Translations under genes and position numbers: made by a program | From: Cereibacter ovatus | GTDB lineage: Bacteria > Pseudomonadota > Alphaproteobacteria > Rhodobacterales > Rhodobacteraceae | Length of the DNA stretch: 60,359 bases | Direction: 5' to 3' | NCBI RefSeq assembly: GCF_900207575.1 | Contig: NZ_OAOQ01000021.1 | Location: 1-60,359 of the forward strand | Part shown: positions 1-8,421 of the stretch, one piece after another | Position numbering within the stretch: position 1 is the first letter of the stretch | How the letters are laid out: every line of letters begins with the position of its first letter | The notes under the pieces: generated by a model | Seen by the model: only the letters and a program-made list of their open reading frames with translations | Told to the model about the DNA's origin: nothing | The model's database searches: none

Positions 1-91
1 CCACGCCCCATTCCGTGACCGAGGCGGATTTGCCGCCAGACGACACGCCGAAAGGCTGGCCCGCGACGGGGCCTTTGAACTTGATCCGCAT
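1..91 (-). CDS. Small ORF running off the left edge (partial)
   Basis: Thirty codons are visible, starting with ATG at 91 and opening MRIKFKGPVAGQPFG. The start overlaps the stop of the upstream fibronectin gene in a TGATG arrangement, which suggests translational coupling. The frame is open to base 1. If the window ends were joined (circular molecule), it would continue for 17 codons from 60359 down and stop at a TGA, giving a 47-residue basic protein. I recognise no family. The position suggests a third member of the spike operon. It may be only an open frame, because there is too little sequence to judge. Confidence 0.45.
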   Translation of the reverse strand, partial: MRIKFKGPVAGQPFGVSSGGKSASVTEWGV

Positions 92-2556
92 CACAATGCC
101 CCGCACTCAAAGTTATCCAGCGATCCGATCGGCAGGCCCGCCTCATCGCTGGCGTTGATGAACCCAAGGCCGGCCTTTCCGGCGCCAAGGAAGGTGGTGT
201 CCGTCACCGTGGCGACGACGGTCGATCCGGAGATCACCCGCAGCGTCGATCCCTGTGCCTCGACCCGGAGAGTGCCGCCCAGCGGGACAGGGACGCTGGC
301 AATGTTCGAGACAGTCGTCTCCACCCCACCAACGGATTTGAGCACACGGGCCGCGCCGTTGGCCCGCACTCGGATTTTTAGCCAGTTGCCGGGGTCTTGC
401 CAGCGCAGGAAGGCGTAGAAATAGCCGTTGACCGTGACGTTCAGCTTTTCCGACACGGTCACCTGCACATACTGATCCGCCGGCAGATCGACGTTCGCCA
501 CAACACAGTTTTCCCCGGTCGCCGCGCCCGCGCTTGTTTTCAGCACGTTTCCGACGATTTCCGGCGACGACCCGATAAAAGCCGTCCAGTTCGGTGAGGC
601 CGAAAGCAACTGATCCGCTCGGTTGAAATCATCCACGAACGGCAGGATCAGCGAACCCGAGGCCGGGGTCGCCGTCACAGGGGCACTCGCCTCGCCGGCG
701 CCGATGGCATTCACCGCCAAAACGCGGAAGCTGTAGCCGGTGCCGTTCGTCAGCCCGATCACGGTGGCGCCTGTCCCGGTGCCCGTGCCATCGGCAAACA
801 CCGACCAGCCCGCGCCGCTGGCGTATTCCACGATGTAGTCGATGATCGGCGATCCGCCGTCGGATGCCGGAACCGTCCATGTCAGCGCCACCTGACCATC
901 GCCCGCCACGGCCGACAGCCCCGCGACCTGCCCCGGCACGGTATCGGGAACGCTGACCGTGACCGCGGTGCTGATTGCCATGGCGGTCCTGGAACCGCTG
1001 ATGGCGGTCTCGGCCACCGTGATCGCGGCCCCGGCATCGGCGCCTGTCAGCACATGGCTCGTGCCCGTGGCGCCATCGATCGCCACGCCATCGCGGCACC
1101 ATTGCAGGATCAGGTCCGGCTCGGGGTCAGCTTCGGCATAGGTCCACAGCCCGCTTTCAGCCGTCAGGGTCTCACCGACCATTGCGGTTCCGAACAGCCG
1201 CGGCGGCAGAAGACTGACCGGCCCGGCCGCCAGATTGTCCTGCGACACCAGCACAGGCCATGTCCGCGCCAGGGCATACGCCCCGCTGGTGACCGAGACC
1301 GGCACGCCTTGGTCCGACGGCACGAGGCTGTTGATATCAAGGATCAGGGTGTTGTCACTGTCGGTCTGCAACCGAGAGGCATACTGGACGGTGACAGGAT
1401 CGGTGGCAAAGGCCCGCTCGGCGCCCCCGGTCGTGCGCACCGTGACCTGGAAACCCGCCCGCTGGCCTTCCAGCAGCGGTTGGTCAGCCGAGACCGCATC
1501 GCCCAGAAACGTCACCGAAACCGTGGCGATGCTGTCACCCTCGACCGTGAAATTCGCCGGTGCGATCATCTCGGCATGGAAGGGCACATCCTGCACCGAC
1601 TGGCCTTCGTAAAGCGGCGCCATCGCGGGCGGACGCGAGGCAAGGACCGCAACCACCGGCACGATGGCGCTGCCGGATGCCGACCATGGGCCCACCCCCA
1701 GCGCGTTCACCGCGCGGGTCTGGACATGACAGGGGATGCCGGCGGCAAGGCCCGTCAATGTCCAGAGTTCCGCAATGGCGGTGACCTCGGTCCAGGTCGT
1801 CCCATCGGTCGAATGACGCAGATCGTAACGCAGGATGGGGGCATGGTTGTCGGCCGGGGCCGCGGCACGGGCAACAAGCACCCCGCCCGCCCCCGAGGCG
1901 GTGACGGCGGGGGCAGCCATCGGCTCGGGCTGGTCGGCCACCGTCAGCGCAAAGCCCGCTTCGGCCTGGCCGCCGGCATTCACGGCCCGCACCACGACGG
2001 GCGCCGCGGCGACCAGAGTGGTGGGCCGGCCGGAAATCCGCCCTGTCGCGGCATCAAGCGCCAGCCCCAGGGCCGCAATGTCGGCCGAGACCGGCGCAAG
2101 CGTGAAGCTCAGCCCCTCGCCGGTGAAGGCCGCCCCCGCCTCGACCGGGGCCAGCGTCTGGCCACGCTCGGACAGGACGGCGGCAAGCGGGGCCGCAAGC
2201 CGCGGCGCCTGCGGCAGGACAACCGTCGTGCCCGCACCAAAGACAAAGGCGTTTCCGGCACTGTCCACGACCGCGACGCGGGCCCGGACCGCGGCGCCGG
2301 TGCGCACCCTTGCCGTCCCGTCCAGGGTCCACGGACCGGCATCGACGGACCATTCCGCCGTGGCGGAAACGATCGCGCCCTTGCGGGACAGGTAGTTCGC
2401 CGGATCGGTGGCCGAGACGGGAAGCGTCTCGGCAAGGCTTGTATCGTCCCTCACCGCAAGGATCGCGGGACGGACATGGGCGGTAAAGACGGCGCTGGCT
2501 GCGGCCGCCGGCTCCAGGGGGGTCCCCGCGCCAAGGGCAAGAGCAAGACTGATCAT
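91..2556 (-). CDS. Large fibronectin type III / putative spike or adhesin fibre protein
   Basis: This 821-residue, Ala/Gly/Thr/Val-rich, modular beta-sandwich protein has no clear signal peptide. An Ig/cadherin-like segment lies at about 120-205 (motif ATGRISGRP). Two fibronectin type III modules follow at about 212-298 and 538-630; the second has the typical pattern VALTWTVPASDGGSPI with a later GTGYSFRVLAVNAIG. A C-terminal concanavalin/LamG-like domain spans about 640-821 (DDFNRAD to GLGFINAS). ATG at 2556 overlaps the stop of the spike base gene (TGATG). Lack of a signal peptide together with the adjacent GTA-type spike base protein suggests a virion or spike fibre that binds surface glycans. 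An adhesin secreted by another route is the alternative. Domain calls are good; the function is inferred. Confidence 0.85.
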   Translation of the reverse strand: MISLALALGAGTPLEPAAAASAVFTAHVRPAILAVRDDTSLAETLPVSATDPANYLSRKGAIVSATAEWSVDAGPWTLDGTARVRTGAAVRARVAVVDSAGNAFVFGAGTTVVLPQAPRLAAPLAAVLSERGQTLAPVEAGAAFTGEGLSFTLAPVSADIAALGLALDAATGRISGRPTTLVAAAPVVVRAVNAGGQAEAGFALTVADQPEPMAAPAVTASGAGGVLVARAAAPADNHAPILRYDLRHSTDGTTWTEVTAIAELWTLTGLAAGIPCHVQTRAVNALGVGPWSASGSAIVPVVAVLASRPPAMAPLYEGQSVQDVPFHAEMIAPANFTVEGDSIATVSVTFLGDAVSADQPLLEGQRAGFQVTVRTTGGAERAFATDPVTVQYASRLQTDSDNTLILDINSLVPSDQGVPVSVTSGAYALARTWPVLVSQDNLAAGPVSLLPPRLFGTAMVGETLTAESGLWTYAEADPEPDLILQWCRDGVAIDGATGTSHVLTGADAGAAITVAETAISGSRTAMAISTAVTVSVPDTVPGQVAGLSAVAGDGQVALTWTVPASDGGSPIIDYIVEYASGAGWSVFADGTGTGTGATVIGLTNGTGYSFRVLAVNAIGAGEASAPVTATPASGSLILPFVDDFNRADQLLSASPNWTAFIGSSPEIVGNVLKTSAGAATGENCVVANVDLPADQYVQVTVSEKLNVTVNGYFYAFLRWQDPGNWLKIRVRANGAARVLKSVGGVETTVSNIASVPVPLGGTLRVEAQGSTLRVISGSTVVATVTDTTFLGAGKAGLGFINASDEAGLPIGSLDNFECGAL

Positions 2557-2816
2557 CAGAACATCGCCACGATGCCGGTGGCGGTGGTGCCGGTCGCCCA
2601 GACCCGGCAGGCGCGGACCGGGAAGGCGGTTCCGGCGGCGATCGTCACGGTGGCGATATCGCCGCCGCAGGTGGTGATCCGCACGGCGCCCGAGATCGCA
2701 ACGTTCAGCGCCCGGCTGACGTTGCTCAGGTTGGCGGTATCGCTGGGGATCACCTCTTCAAGGTGGCTGGCGGGGCTTTCGAGACCGGGAACGCAATGGG
2801 CGAAGTGATCGGTCAT
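2556..2816 (-). CDS. Spike base protein of the RCAP_rcc01079 (GTA head-spike) type
   Basis: This 86-residue protein opens MTDHFAHCVPGLESPASH and ends in VRACRVWATGTTATGIVAMF. The small beta-rich layout, the 'SDTANLSNVSRALNVAISG' core and the C-terminal ATGTTATGIVA signature match what I remember of the small spike base proteins related to Rhodobacter capsulatus rcc01079 (GhsA), which form GTA head spikes that bind capsule. I chose ATG 2816 because a GGAG lies about 8 nt upstream; the longer frame starting at 2894 has no such site. The gene is translationally coupled to the fibronectin gene. The family call is from memory; no structural GTA genes are nearby. Confidence 0.72.
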   Translation of the reverse strand: MTDHFAHCVPGLESPASHLEEVIPSDTANLSNVSRALNVAISGAVRITTCGGDIATVTIAAGTAFPVRACRVWATGTTATGIVAMF

Positions 2817-3005
2817 CTGGATCTCCATCATGGCGGGACAGCGCGGATCGGCAAAGCGCAGCCGGGGCGCTGGCGCAGGTGTCAGGGCCGCCATCTTCCC
2901 GAAGATTCACCAACACGCCGTAAGGGTACCGTTCGGGGGGGCTGGCGGTTGTCAGACCGGGGCCTGTCCACTAGGACAACGGACATCACAGCCGGAGCGG
3001 CCTGC

Positions 3006-4088
3006 ATGAAAATCACATTCGTTCTTCCCATCCCATCCCTTGCAGGGGGGGTACGTGTGGTTGCCATCTATGCCGGAAAGCTGCTGGAACGGGGGCATGA
3101 TGTCCGGGTGATCTCGCTGTGCCCTCGCGCGTCTTCGCGGTCACACCGGCTGATGCAACTGGCCCGTCATGGATTCCGGCAGGGGCGCAAGAAATCCGAC
3201 ACCACGCTGCTCGATTTCCTGGGCGACCGGCATATCGTCATCGACAAGCCCCTTCCCCTGAACCCCGATCTGATCCCCGATGCCGATGCCATCGTCGCGA
3301 CCTGGTGGAGCACGGCCTTCGCGGTCTCGGCACTGCCGCCGTCCAAGGGCCGGCACTTCTACTTCATCCAGCATCACGAGGTGCATGACCACCTGCCCTG
3401 GCACCTGTCGCGGGGCAGCTACTTCCTGCCGATGCGGAAGATCACGATCTCGCAGTGGCTGGCCGAGACCATGGCCACGCTTTACGGCGACCGGGATGTG
3501 GCGATCATCGAGAACAGCGTGGACATGGCGCAGTTCCACGCCCCCGAACGCGACAGGAACGCGGTGCCCACGGTGGGGCTGCTGTATTCGACAAAGCCGA
3601 TGAAGGGTGTGGACATCAGCCTTGCCGCGATCAGGATCGCACGGCAGCGGGTGCCGGACCTGCGCGTGGTGGCCTTTGGCGAACATCCCGTCGATCCCGC
3701 GCTGCCCCTGCCCCAAGGGTCCGAGTTCCACCTGCGCCCCGATCAGGACCGGCTTCGCGACATCTATGCCGCCTGCGACGTGTGGCTGTGCGGCAGCCGG
3801 ACCGAGGGCTTTCATCTGCCGCCGTCCGAGGCGATGGCCTGCCGCTGCCCGGTGGTCTCGACCCGGATCGGCGGCGCGGTCGAGATCGTGACCGAAGGGG
3901 TGAACGGTCACATCGTCGATGTCGAAGACAGCACGGCACTGGGGGAACGGCTGGCGGATGTGCTCTCGCTGTCGCCCGCGGCCTGGAAGGCCATGTCGGA
4001 TGCCGCCCTTGCCCGGGCACAGAGCTACACTTGGGACGAGGCGGCCGAGCGGTTCGAACGCTGTCTTGTGGCGGGGCTTTGCGACTGA
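3006..4088 (+). CDS. Glycosyltransferase family 4 (GT-B fold)
   Basis: This 360-residue cytoplasmic GT-B enzyme transfers a sugar from a nucleotide donor to a growing lipid-linked glycan. The N-terminal Rossmann half opens MKITFVLPIPSLAGGVRVVA with the glycine-rich acceptor loop. The C-terminal donor domain has the E-x7-E motif of GT4/glycogen-synthase-like enzymes in GSRTEGFHLPPSEAMACR. ATG 3006 is chosen over the longer upstream frame because homology-like sequence begins exactly there. It is the first plus-strand gene of the glycan assembly run, divergent from the spike operon with 189 bp between. Donor and acceptor cannot be deduced. Confidence 0.93.
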   Translation: MKITFVLPIPSLAGGVRVVAIYAGKLLERGHDVRVISLCPRASSRSHRLMQLARHGFRQGRKKSDTTLLDFLGDRHIVIDKPLPLNPDLIPDADAIVATWWSTAFAVSALPPSKGRHFYFIQHHEVHDHLPWHLSRGSYFLPMRKITISQWLAETMATLYGDRDVAIIENSVDMAQFHAPERDRNAVPTVGLLYSTKPMKGVDISLAAIRIARQRVPDLRVVAFGEHPVDPALPLPQGSEFHLRPDQDRLRDIYAACDVWLCGSRTEGFHLPPSEAMACRCPVVSTRIGGAVEIVTEGVNGHIVDVEDSTALGERLADVLSLSPAAWKAMSDAALARAQSYTWDEAAERFERCLVAGLCD

Positions 4089-4216
4089 CACCGGCCAAAG
4101 ACCCTGCAACCGGGCCGCCGCCGGCCCGGAATGCGCAAAATCGACCCGATGCGGTTTGATCCTGCACCGGGTCGGGGTATTGCTGGGGTCGGCCGCAAGG
4201 GCATGGAGATCGACGG

Positions 4217-5008
4217 ATGCTGGACTGGTCGGACATGGGCGCCTCTGCCGCGAAGGATGGCGGCGATGGGGTGCGGGTGAACGTGGCCACGCAGGCGGAT
4301 CTGCTGGCCGATCTCGACCGCCGCCTTGATGCCGGGCACGGCTTCACGGTGGCCACGCTCAACCTCGATCATGTGGTGAAGCTGGGCCGCGATCCGGCCT
4401 TTTGCCGCGCTTACCGCGCCCACAGCCATGTCACCGCCGACGGCAATCCGATCGTCTGGCTGTCGCGGCTTGCCGGGCAGCGGGTGGATCTGGTGCCCGG
4501 TTCAGAGCTGATCGGACCTTTGGCGCAACTGGCCGCGCAAAAGGACATTCCGGTGGCCTTCCTGGGTTCGACGGCGGACACGCTGGACCGGGCGGCCGAG
4601 GTGCTTGTGGCGCGCCATCCCGGGCTGCGGGTGGTGGCACGGATCGCGCCGCCGATGGGCTTCGACCCCGAGGGGGCCGAGATCGGGCCCTGCCTCGACC
4701 GGATCGCCCGCAGCGGCGCAAGGCTCTGCCTGCTGGCGCTCGGGGCGCCCAAACAAGAGATCTTTGCCGCCCGGGCGCAGGACCGGCTGCCCGGGGTGGG
4801 CTTTGTCTCGATCGGGGCCGGGCTCGACTTCCTGTCCGGCCGGCAGGTGCGGGCGCCGCGGCTGTTGCGGCGGCTGGCACTGGAATGGCTGTGGCGGCTG
4901 GCGATGAACCCCAGGCGGCTGGCGGCGCGCTATGGCGCCTGCTTTGCCGTGCTGCCGCAGGCCTTCGGCCAGGCGCTGAAAAGCCGGCAGGCGCAGGGGC
5001 GAGGATGA
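4217..5008 (+). CDS. WecG/TagA/CpsF family glycosyltransferase
   Basis: This 263-residue protein carries the family signature: TLNLDHVVKLGRDPAF near the N-terminus, then TADGNPIVW, the LGAPKQE motif followed by the GAGLDFLSGR segment, and a basic C-terminal tail (LEWLWRLAMNPRRLAARY) that associates with the membrane. Characterised members (WecG, TagA) add N-acetylmannosamine-type sugars to polyprenyl-diphosphate-linked acceptors as an early step of glycan assembly. A GGAG at 4205-4208 precedes the ATG. It lies between a GT4 gene and the polymerase-like gene, consistent with repeat-unit assembly. Its exact sugar is unknown. Confidence 0.93.
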   Translation: MLDWSDMGASAAKDGGDGVRVNVATQADLLADLDRRLDAGHGFTVATLNLDHVVKLGRDPAFCRAYRAHSHVTADGNPIVWLSRLAGQRVDLVPGSELIGPLAQLAAQKDIPVAFLGSTADTLDRAAEVLVARHPGLRVVARIAPPMGFDPEGAEIGPCLDRIARSGARLCLLALGAPKQEIFAARAQDRLPGVGFVSIGAGLDFLSGRQVRAPRLLRRLALEWLWRLAMNPRRLAARYGACFAVLPQAFGQALKSRQAQGRG

Positions 5009-5081
5009 CCCCGGCCATGCGGTTTTCCCGGACCCTGCGACGGCCGCCCCACCGGCGTTCGGTCAGAAAGGCGGTCCGCCC

Positions 5082-6611
5082 ATGCTGATGCCCGAGATCG
5101 CGCTGTTCTCCTGGCCGCTGGTGGTGCTGATCCTGTTCCGGACCCTGTCCCCGGCCGCCGCGGTGGCGACAGCCATCATCGCGGGTTATCTGTTGCTGCC
5201 CGGCGAGCCTTCGATCAACGCACCGCTGCTGCCCACCATCGACAAGGATTCGATGCCCGCCATCACGGCGATGGCGATGGCGCTGATCTTCGCGGGGACG
5301 GCCGGACATGCCAGCCGTGCCAGCCGTGCCCGGTCCGGACCCACGGCCACGATCCTGCCGGGCTGGCTGCCACGGACCCCGGTCTCGCATCTGCTGCTGG
5401 CCATGCTGTTCATCGGCAGCATCCTGACCGTGCTGACCAACGGTGACCGGCTGGTCTATGGCGACACCACCCTGCCCGCCATCCAGCTCTACAGCGGCTT
5501 TTCGGCCATCCTCACCAGTCTGGTGATGCTGCTGCCGTTCCTGCTGGCCCGCAAGTTCCTGGCCGATGACGACGGGCACCGCACGCTGCTGCGCATCCTC
5601 TGTCTTGCGGGGCTGCTTTACTCGGTTCTTGTCCTTTACGAGATCCACATGTCGCCGCAGCTCAACCGGATGGTCTACGGCTTCTTCCCCCACAGCTGGA
5701 TCCAGCACATCCGCGGCAATGGTTTCCGGCCGCTGGTCTTCCTGCATCACGGGCTTTGGCTGGCCATCTTCATGGCCGGCACCTTCCTTGCCGCACTCGG
5801 GATGACGCGGCTGTCTTCGGGCGCCACAAGGCTGCGCTATCTGGCGGCGGCGGGCTGGCTGTTTGCCACCCTTGCGCTGTCCAACAGTTTCGGCGCGCTT
5901 CTGATCGCGATCTGCGCCGGCGGCCTGATCCTGGCCTTTCCCGTGCGGATCGTGCTGCTGTCGACCGCGGTCATCGCCGCGATCATGCTGACCTATCCGG
6001 TGCTTCGCGGCGCGGATCTGGTCCCGGTGGACAGGATCGCAAGCTGGGTGGGCACGATCAGCGACGAACGCCGCCGGTCGTTCGTCTACCGGACCGCGAA
6101 CGAGGACATCCTGCTGGAGAAAGCCAACGAGCGTCCGCTGGCCGGCTGGGGTGGCTGGAGCCGGGGCCGGGTCTTCGACGAGGATGGCCGCGACATCAGC
6201 ACCACCGACGGACTTTGGGTGATCGTGATCGGCAGAAGCGGCTGGATCGGCTATCTGGCCCAGTTCGGCCTGCTTGGCCTGCCACTGATCCTGCTGGCGT
6301 TTCGGCAGCGAGCCCGCGGGGTGGGGGCGCCCACTGCCTTTCTGGGCCTGATCCTTGCCGCCAACATGGTCGACCTGATCCCCAATGCGACCCGCACGCC
6401 GGTGACATGGCTGATCGCGGGCGCGCTGATGGGCCGGCTGGAGCTGTCGTCAAGCCGTGCCGCAGCAAGGTCCGGGGATGCCGCCCCGACGGCCGATCCG
6501 CCGATTGCGGACGCGGCCCCGACCGCCGCCGGGCCCGAGCCCCGGCTTTCGCCGCAATACAGCGCCCGTTACACGCGGCAGAAATACCTTCACGAAAGAA
6601 CCGATTCCTGA
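5082..6611 (+). CDS. Polysaccharide polymerase / O-antigen-ligase-like membrane protein
   Basis: This 509-residue polytopic inner-membrane protein has about ten hydrophobic helices spread from residue 4 to about 450, followed by a low-complexity Ala/Pro cytoplasmic tail. A large periplasmic loop contains WGGWSRGRVFDEDG, placed as in the Wzy/O-antigen ligase superfamily, and HIRGNGFRPLVFLHHGLW in the middle resembles other exopolysaccharide polymerases. It would polymerise lipid-linked repeat units on the periplasmic side. Its TGA directly abuts the ATG of the next gene, so the two are co-translated. The Wzy/ligase superfamily is well supported, but polymerase versus ligase cannot be separated by sequence. 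Confidence 0.82.
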   Translation: MLMPEIALFSWPLVVLILFRTLSPAAAVATAIIAGYLLLPGEPSINAPLLPTIDKDSMPAITAMAMALIFAGTAGHASRASRARSGPTATILPGWLPRTPVSHLLLAMLFIGSILTVLTNGDRLVYGDTTLPAIQLYSGFSAILTSLVMLLPFLLARKFLADDDGHRTLLRILCLAGLLYSVLVLYEIHMSPQLNRMVYGFFPHSWIQHIRGNGFRPLVFLHHGLWLAIFMAGTFLAALGMTRLSSGATRLRYLAAAGWLFATLALSNSFGALLIAICAGGLILAFPVRIVLLSTAVIAAIMLTYPVLRGADLVPVDRIASWVGTISDERRRSFVYRTANEDILLEKANERPLAGWGGWSRGRVFDEDGRDISTTDGLWVIVIGRSGWIGYLAQFGLLGLPLILLAFRQRARGVGAPTAFLGLILAANMVDLIPNATRTPVTWLIAGALMGRLELSSSRAAARSGDAAPTADPPIADAAPTAAGPEPRLSPQYSARYTRQKYLHERTDS

Positions 6612-7574
6612 ATGAGCTGCTCCTTCGTCGTTTCCATCATCAATTACCGAACCGGCGCGCTGACCCTTCAATGCATCCGCTCGGTGCTTGAAGCCGCGGC
6701 CGGGCACGAGGTGCATGTCGTCGTGGTCGACAATGCCTCGGGCGACGGCTCGGCCGAGACAATCGCGGACTGGATCGCCGCGCAGCCCGCGCCGCTGCCG
6801 GTCACGCTGGTGAAATCGCCCAGGAACACCGGCTTTTCCGGCGGCCACAACATCGGCATGCGGACGCGGACGGCGGATGCCTATCTGATCCTGAATTCGG
6901 ATGCGCTGCTGCGGCCGGGCTTTTTCGACCGGATTGCGGCGGCCCTGGCCGCCCATCCCGAAGCCGGGCTGTTCGCTCCCCGCATCGAGCACGAGGACGG
7001 CACGATCCAGACCTCGTGCTTCCGCTTCCCCTCGCCTTTGGGCGAACTGGTGGGCTCGGCCCGCAAGGGCCCCGTCACCTGGCTTTTCAAGCGTCACGAA
7101 GTGGCGCTGGGGCCCCATCCCGACCCCGCCGCCATCGAATGGGCATCCTTCGCCTGCATCCTGCTGCGCGGGCGCATGGTCGATGAGCTGGGCCCGATGG
7201 ACGAGGGCTACTTCCTTTACTACGAGGATACCGAATATTGCCTGCGCGCCCGTCGTGCCGGCTGGGGCATCGTTCATGTCCCCGACGCGCGGGCGGTGCA
7301 TTTCCGCGGCGGCAGCGGCCCGGTCAAGGCGCTGGTCAGCGCCCGCAAGCGCCTGCCGGGCTATTACTATGCCTCGCGCACGCGGTTTTTCTATCAGGCG
7401 CATGGCTGGGGCGGGGTCATTCTGGCCAATCTGATGTGGTATCTGGGCCGGGGCGTCGCCCATGGTGCCCGCCTGCTGGGCAAGCCCGGCTCGCCGCTGC
7501 CCGAAAGACAGGGCCGCGACATCTGGATCAATGCGCTTCGGCCGCTTGGCCCCCGTCTGGCACCGGGGGAATAG
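6612..7574 (+). CDS. Glycosyltransferase family 2 (rhamnosyltransferase-like)
   Basis: This 320-residue GT-A enzyme opens SFVVSIINYRTGALTLQCI, followed by VVVDNASGDGSAE, the nucleotide-sugar binding face of GT2. Later come NTGFSGGHNIGM and LILNSDA (the DxD equivalent), then a 'YYEDTEYCLRARRAGW' acceptor-site segment. This layout is typical of WbbL/rhamnosyltransferase-like GT2 enzymes. With a complete dTDP-rhamnose operon in the window, a rhamnosyltransferase is plausible but not proven. It has no spacing from the preceding polymerase gene, and the sulfotransferase starts 4 nt after it, so it sits inside one operon. Confidence 0.92.
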   Translation: MSCSFVVSIINYRTGALTLQCIRSVLEAAAGHEVHVVVVDNASGDGSAETIADWIAAQPAPLPVTLVKSPRNTGFSGGHNIGMRTRTADAYLILNSDALLRPGFFDRIAAALAAHPEAGLFAPRIEHEDGTIQTSCFRFPSPLGELVGSARKGPVTWLFKRHEVALGPHPDPAAIEWASFACILLRGRMVDELGPMDEGYFLYYEDTEYCLRARRAGWGIVHVPDARAVHFRGGSGPVKALVSARKRLPGYYYASRTRFFYQAHGWGGVILANLMWYLGRGVAHGARLLGKPGSPLPERQGRDIWINALRPLGPRLAPGE

Positions 7575-7578
7575 GGCG

Positions 7579-8421
7579 ATGGCGCTTCCCGACTTCCTGC
7601 TGATCGGCGCGATGAAATGCGGCACCACCACGCTGGCGGCGCAACTGGCCGCCCAGCCCGGCCTGTTCATGACCGACCCGAAAGAGCCGAACTTCTTTTC
7701 CGACGATGCCATCCATGCCCGCGGCGCGGGCTGGTATGAAAGCCTGTTCGCCGCCGCCGCCCCCGGCGATCTGAAGGGCGAGGCCAGCACCCATTACACC
7801 AAGCTGCCCACCCATCCGCAGACCATCGCGCGCATGACGCGGATGCTGGCGGCGCCGAAGCTGATCTACATGATCCGCAATCCGCTTGACCGCGTGATCT
7901 CGCATTTCATCCACGAGACCAGCCACCGGGTGATCCGGACCGACCTTGACCGGGCGATCGGGATGCATCCCGAACTGGTGGAATATGGCCGCTATGGGAT
8001 GCAGATCGCGCCCTTCCTTCAGGCCTACGGCGCGGGGGCGGTGCTGCTGACCAGCCTTGAACAGCTCAAGGCCGATCCGCAGGCGGAACTGGGCCGCATC
8101 GGCCGCTTCATCGGGGCACCCGGCCCGCTGCATTGGGATGACGCCATCGGCGCCCGCAACAGCGCCGAGGACCGCTTTCGCCACCTGCCCGCCCACCAGC
8201 TGCTGGTGAACAGCCCCTGGGCCACGGCACTGCGGCGGACGCTGGTGCCGAAATCGCTGCGAGAATGGGTGAAGCGCAAGCGCAGCTTCACCGAACGGCC
8301 GCAGCTTTCCCCCGAGACGCGCCGCCGGCTGGAAGACATCTTTGCCGCCGACCACACCGAGCTTGCCCGGGCCTTTCCCGGCCATCCGGCGCTGTCGGCC
8401 TGCTATCCGTTCCGCGCATGA
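7579..8421 (+). CDS. Sulfotransferase (PAPS-dependent)
   Basis: This 280-residue protein has the 5'-phosphosulfate loop near its N-terminus (LIGAMKCGTTTLAAQL), DPKEPNFFS, and the 3'-phosphate binding segment IYMIRNPLDRVISHF, the two diagnostic PAPS-binding elements. It resembles the heparan-sulfate-type/Sulfotransfer_1 superfamily found in bacterial exopolysaccharide clusters. It would transfer sulfate from PAPS to a hydroxyl or amine of the glycan, predicting a sulfated polymer. ATG 7579 was chosen because the P-loop-containing N-terminus starts there. The last four bases form ATGA with the next gene. The acceptor is unknown. Confidence 0.92.
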   Translation: MALPDFLLIGAMKCGTTTLAAQLAAQPGLFMTDPKEPNFFSDDAIHARGAGWYESLFAAAAPGDLKGEASTHYTKLPTHPQTIARMTRMLAAPKLIYMIRNPLDRVISHFIHETSHRVIRTDLDRAIGMHPELVEYGRYGMQIAPFLQAYGAGAVLLTSLEQLKADPQAELGRIGRFIGAPGPLHWDDAIGARNSAEDRFRHLPAHQLLVNSPWATALRRTLVPKSLREWVKRKRSFTERPQLSPETRRRLEDIFAADHTELARAFPGHPALSACYPFRA

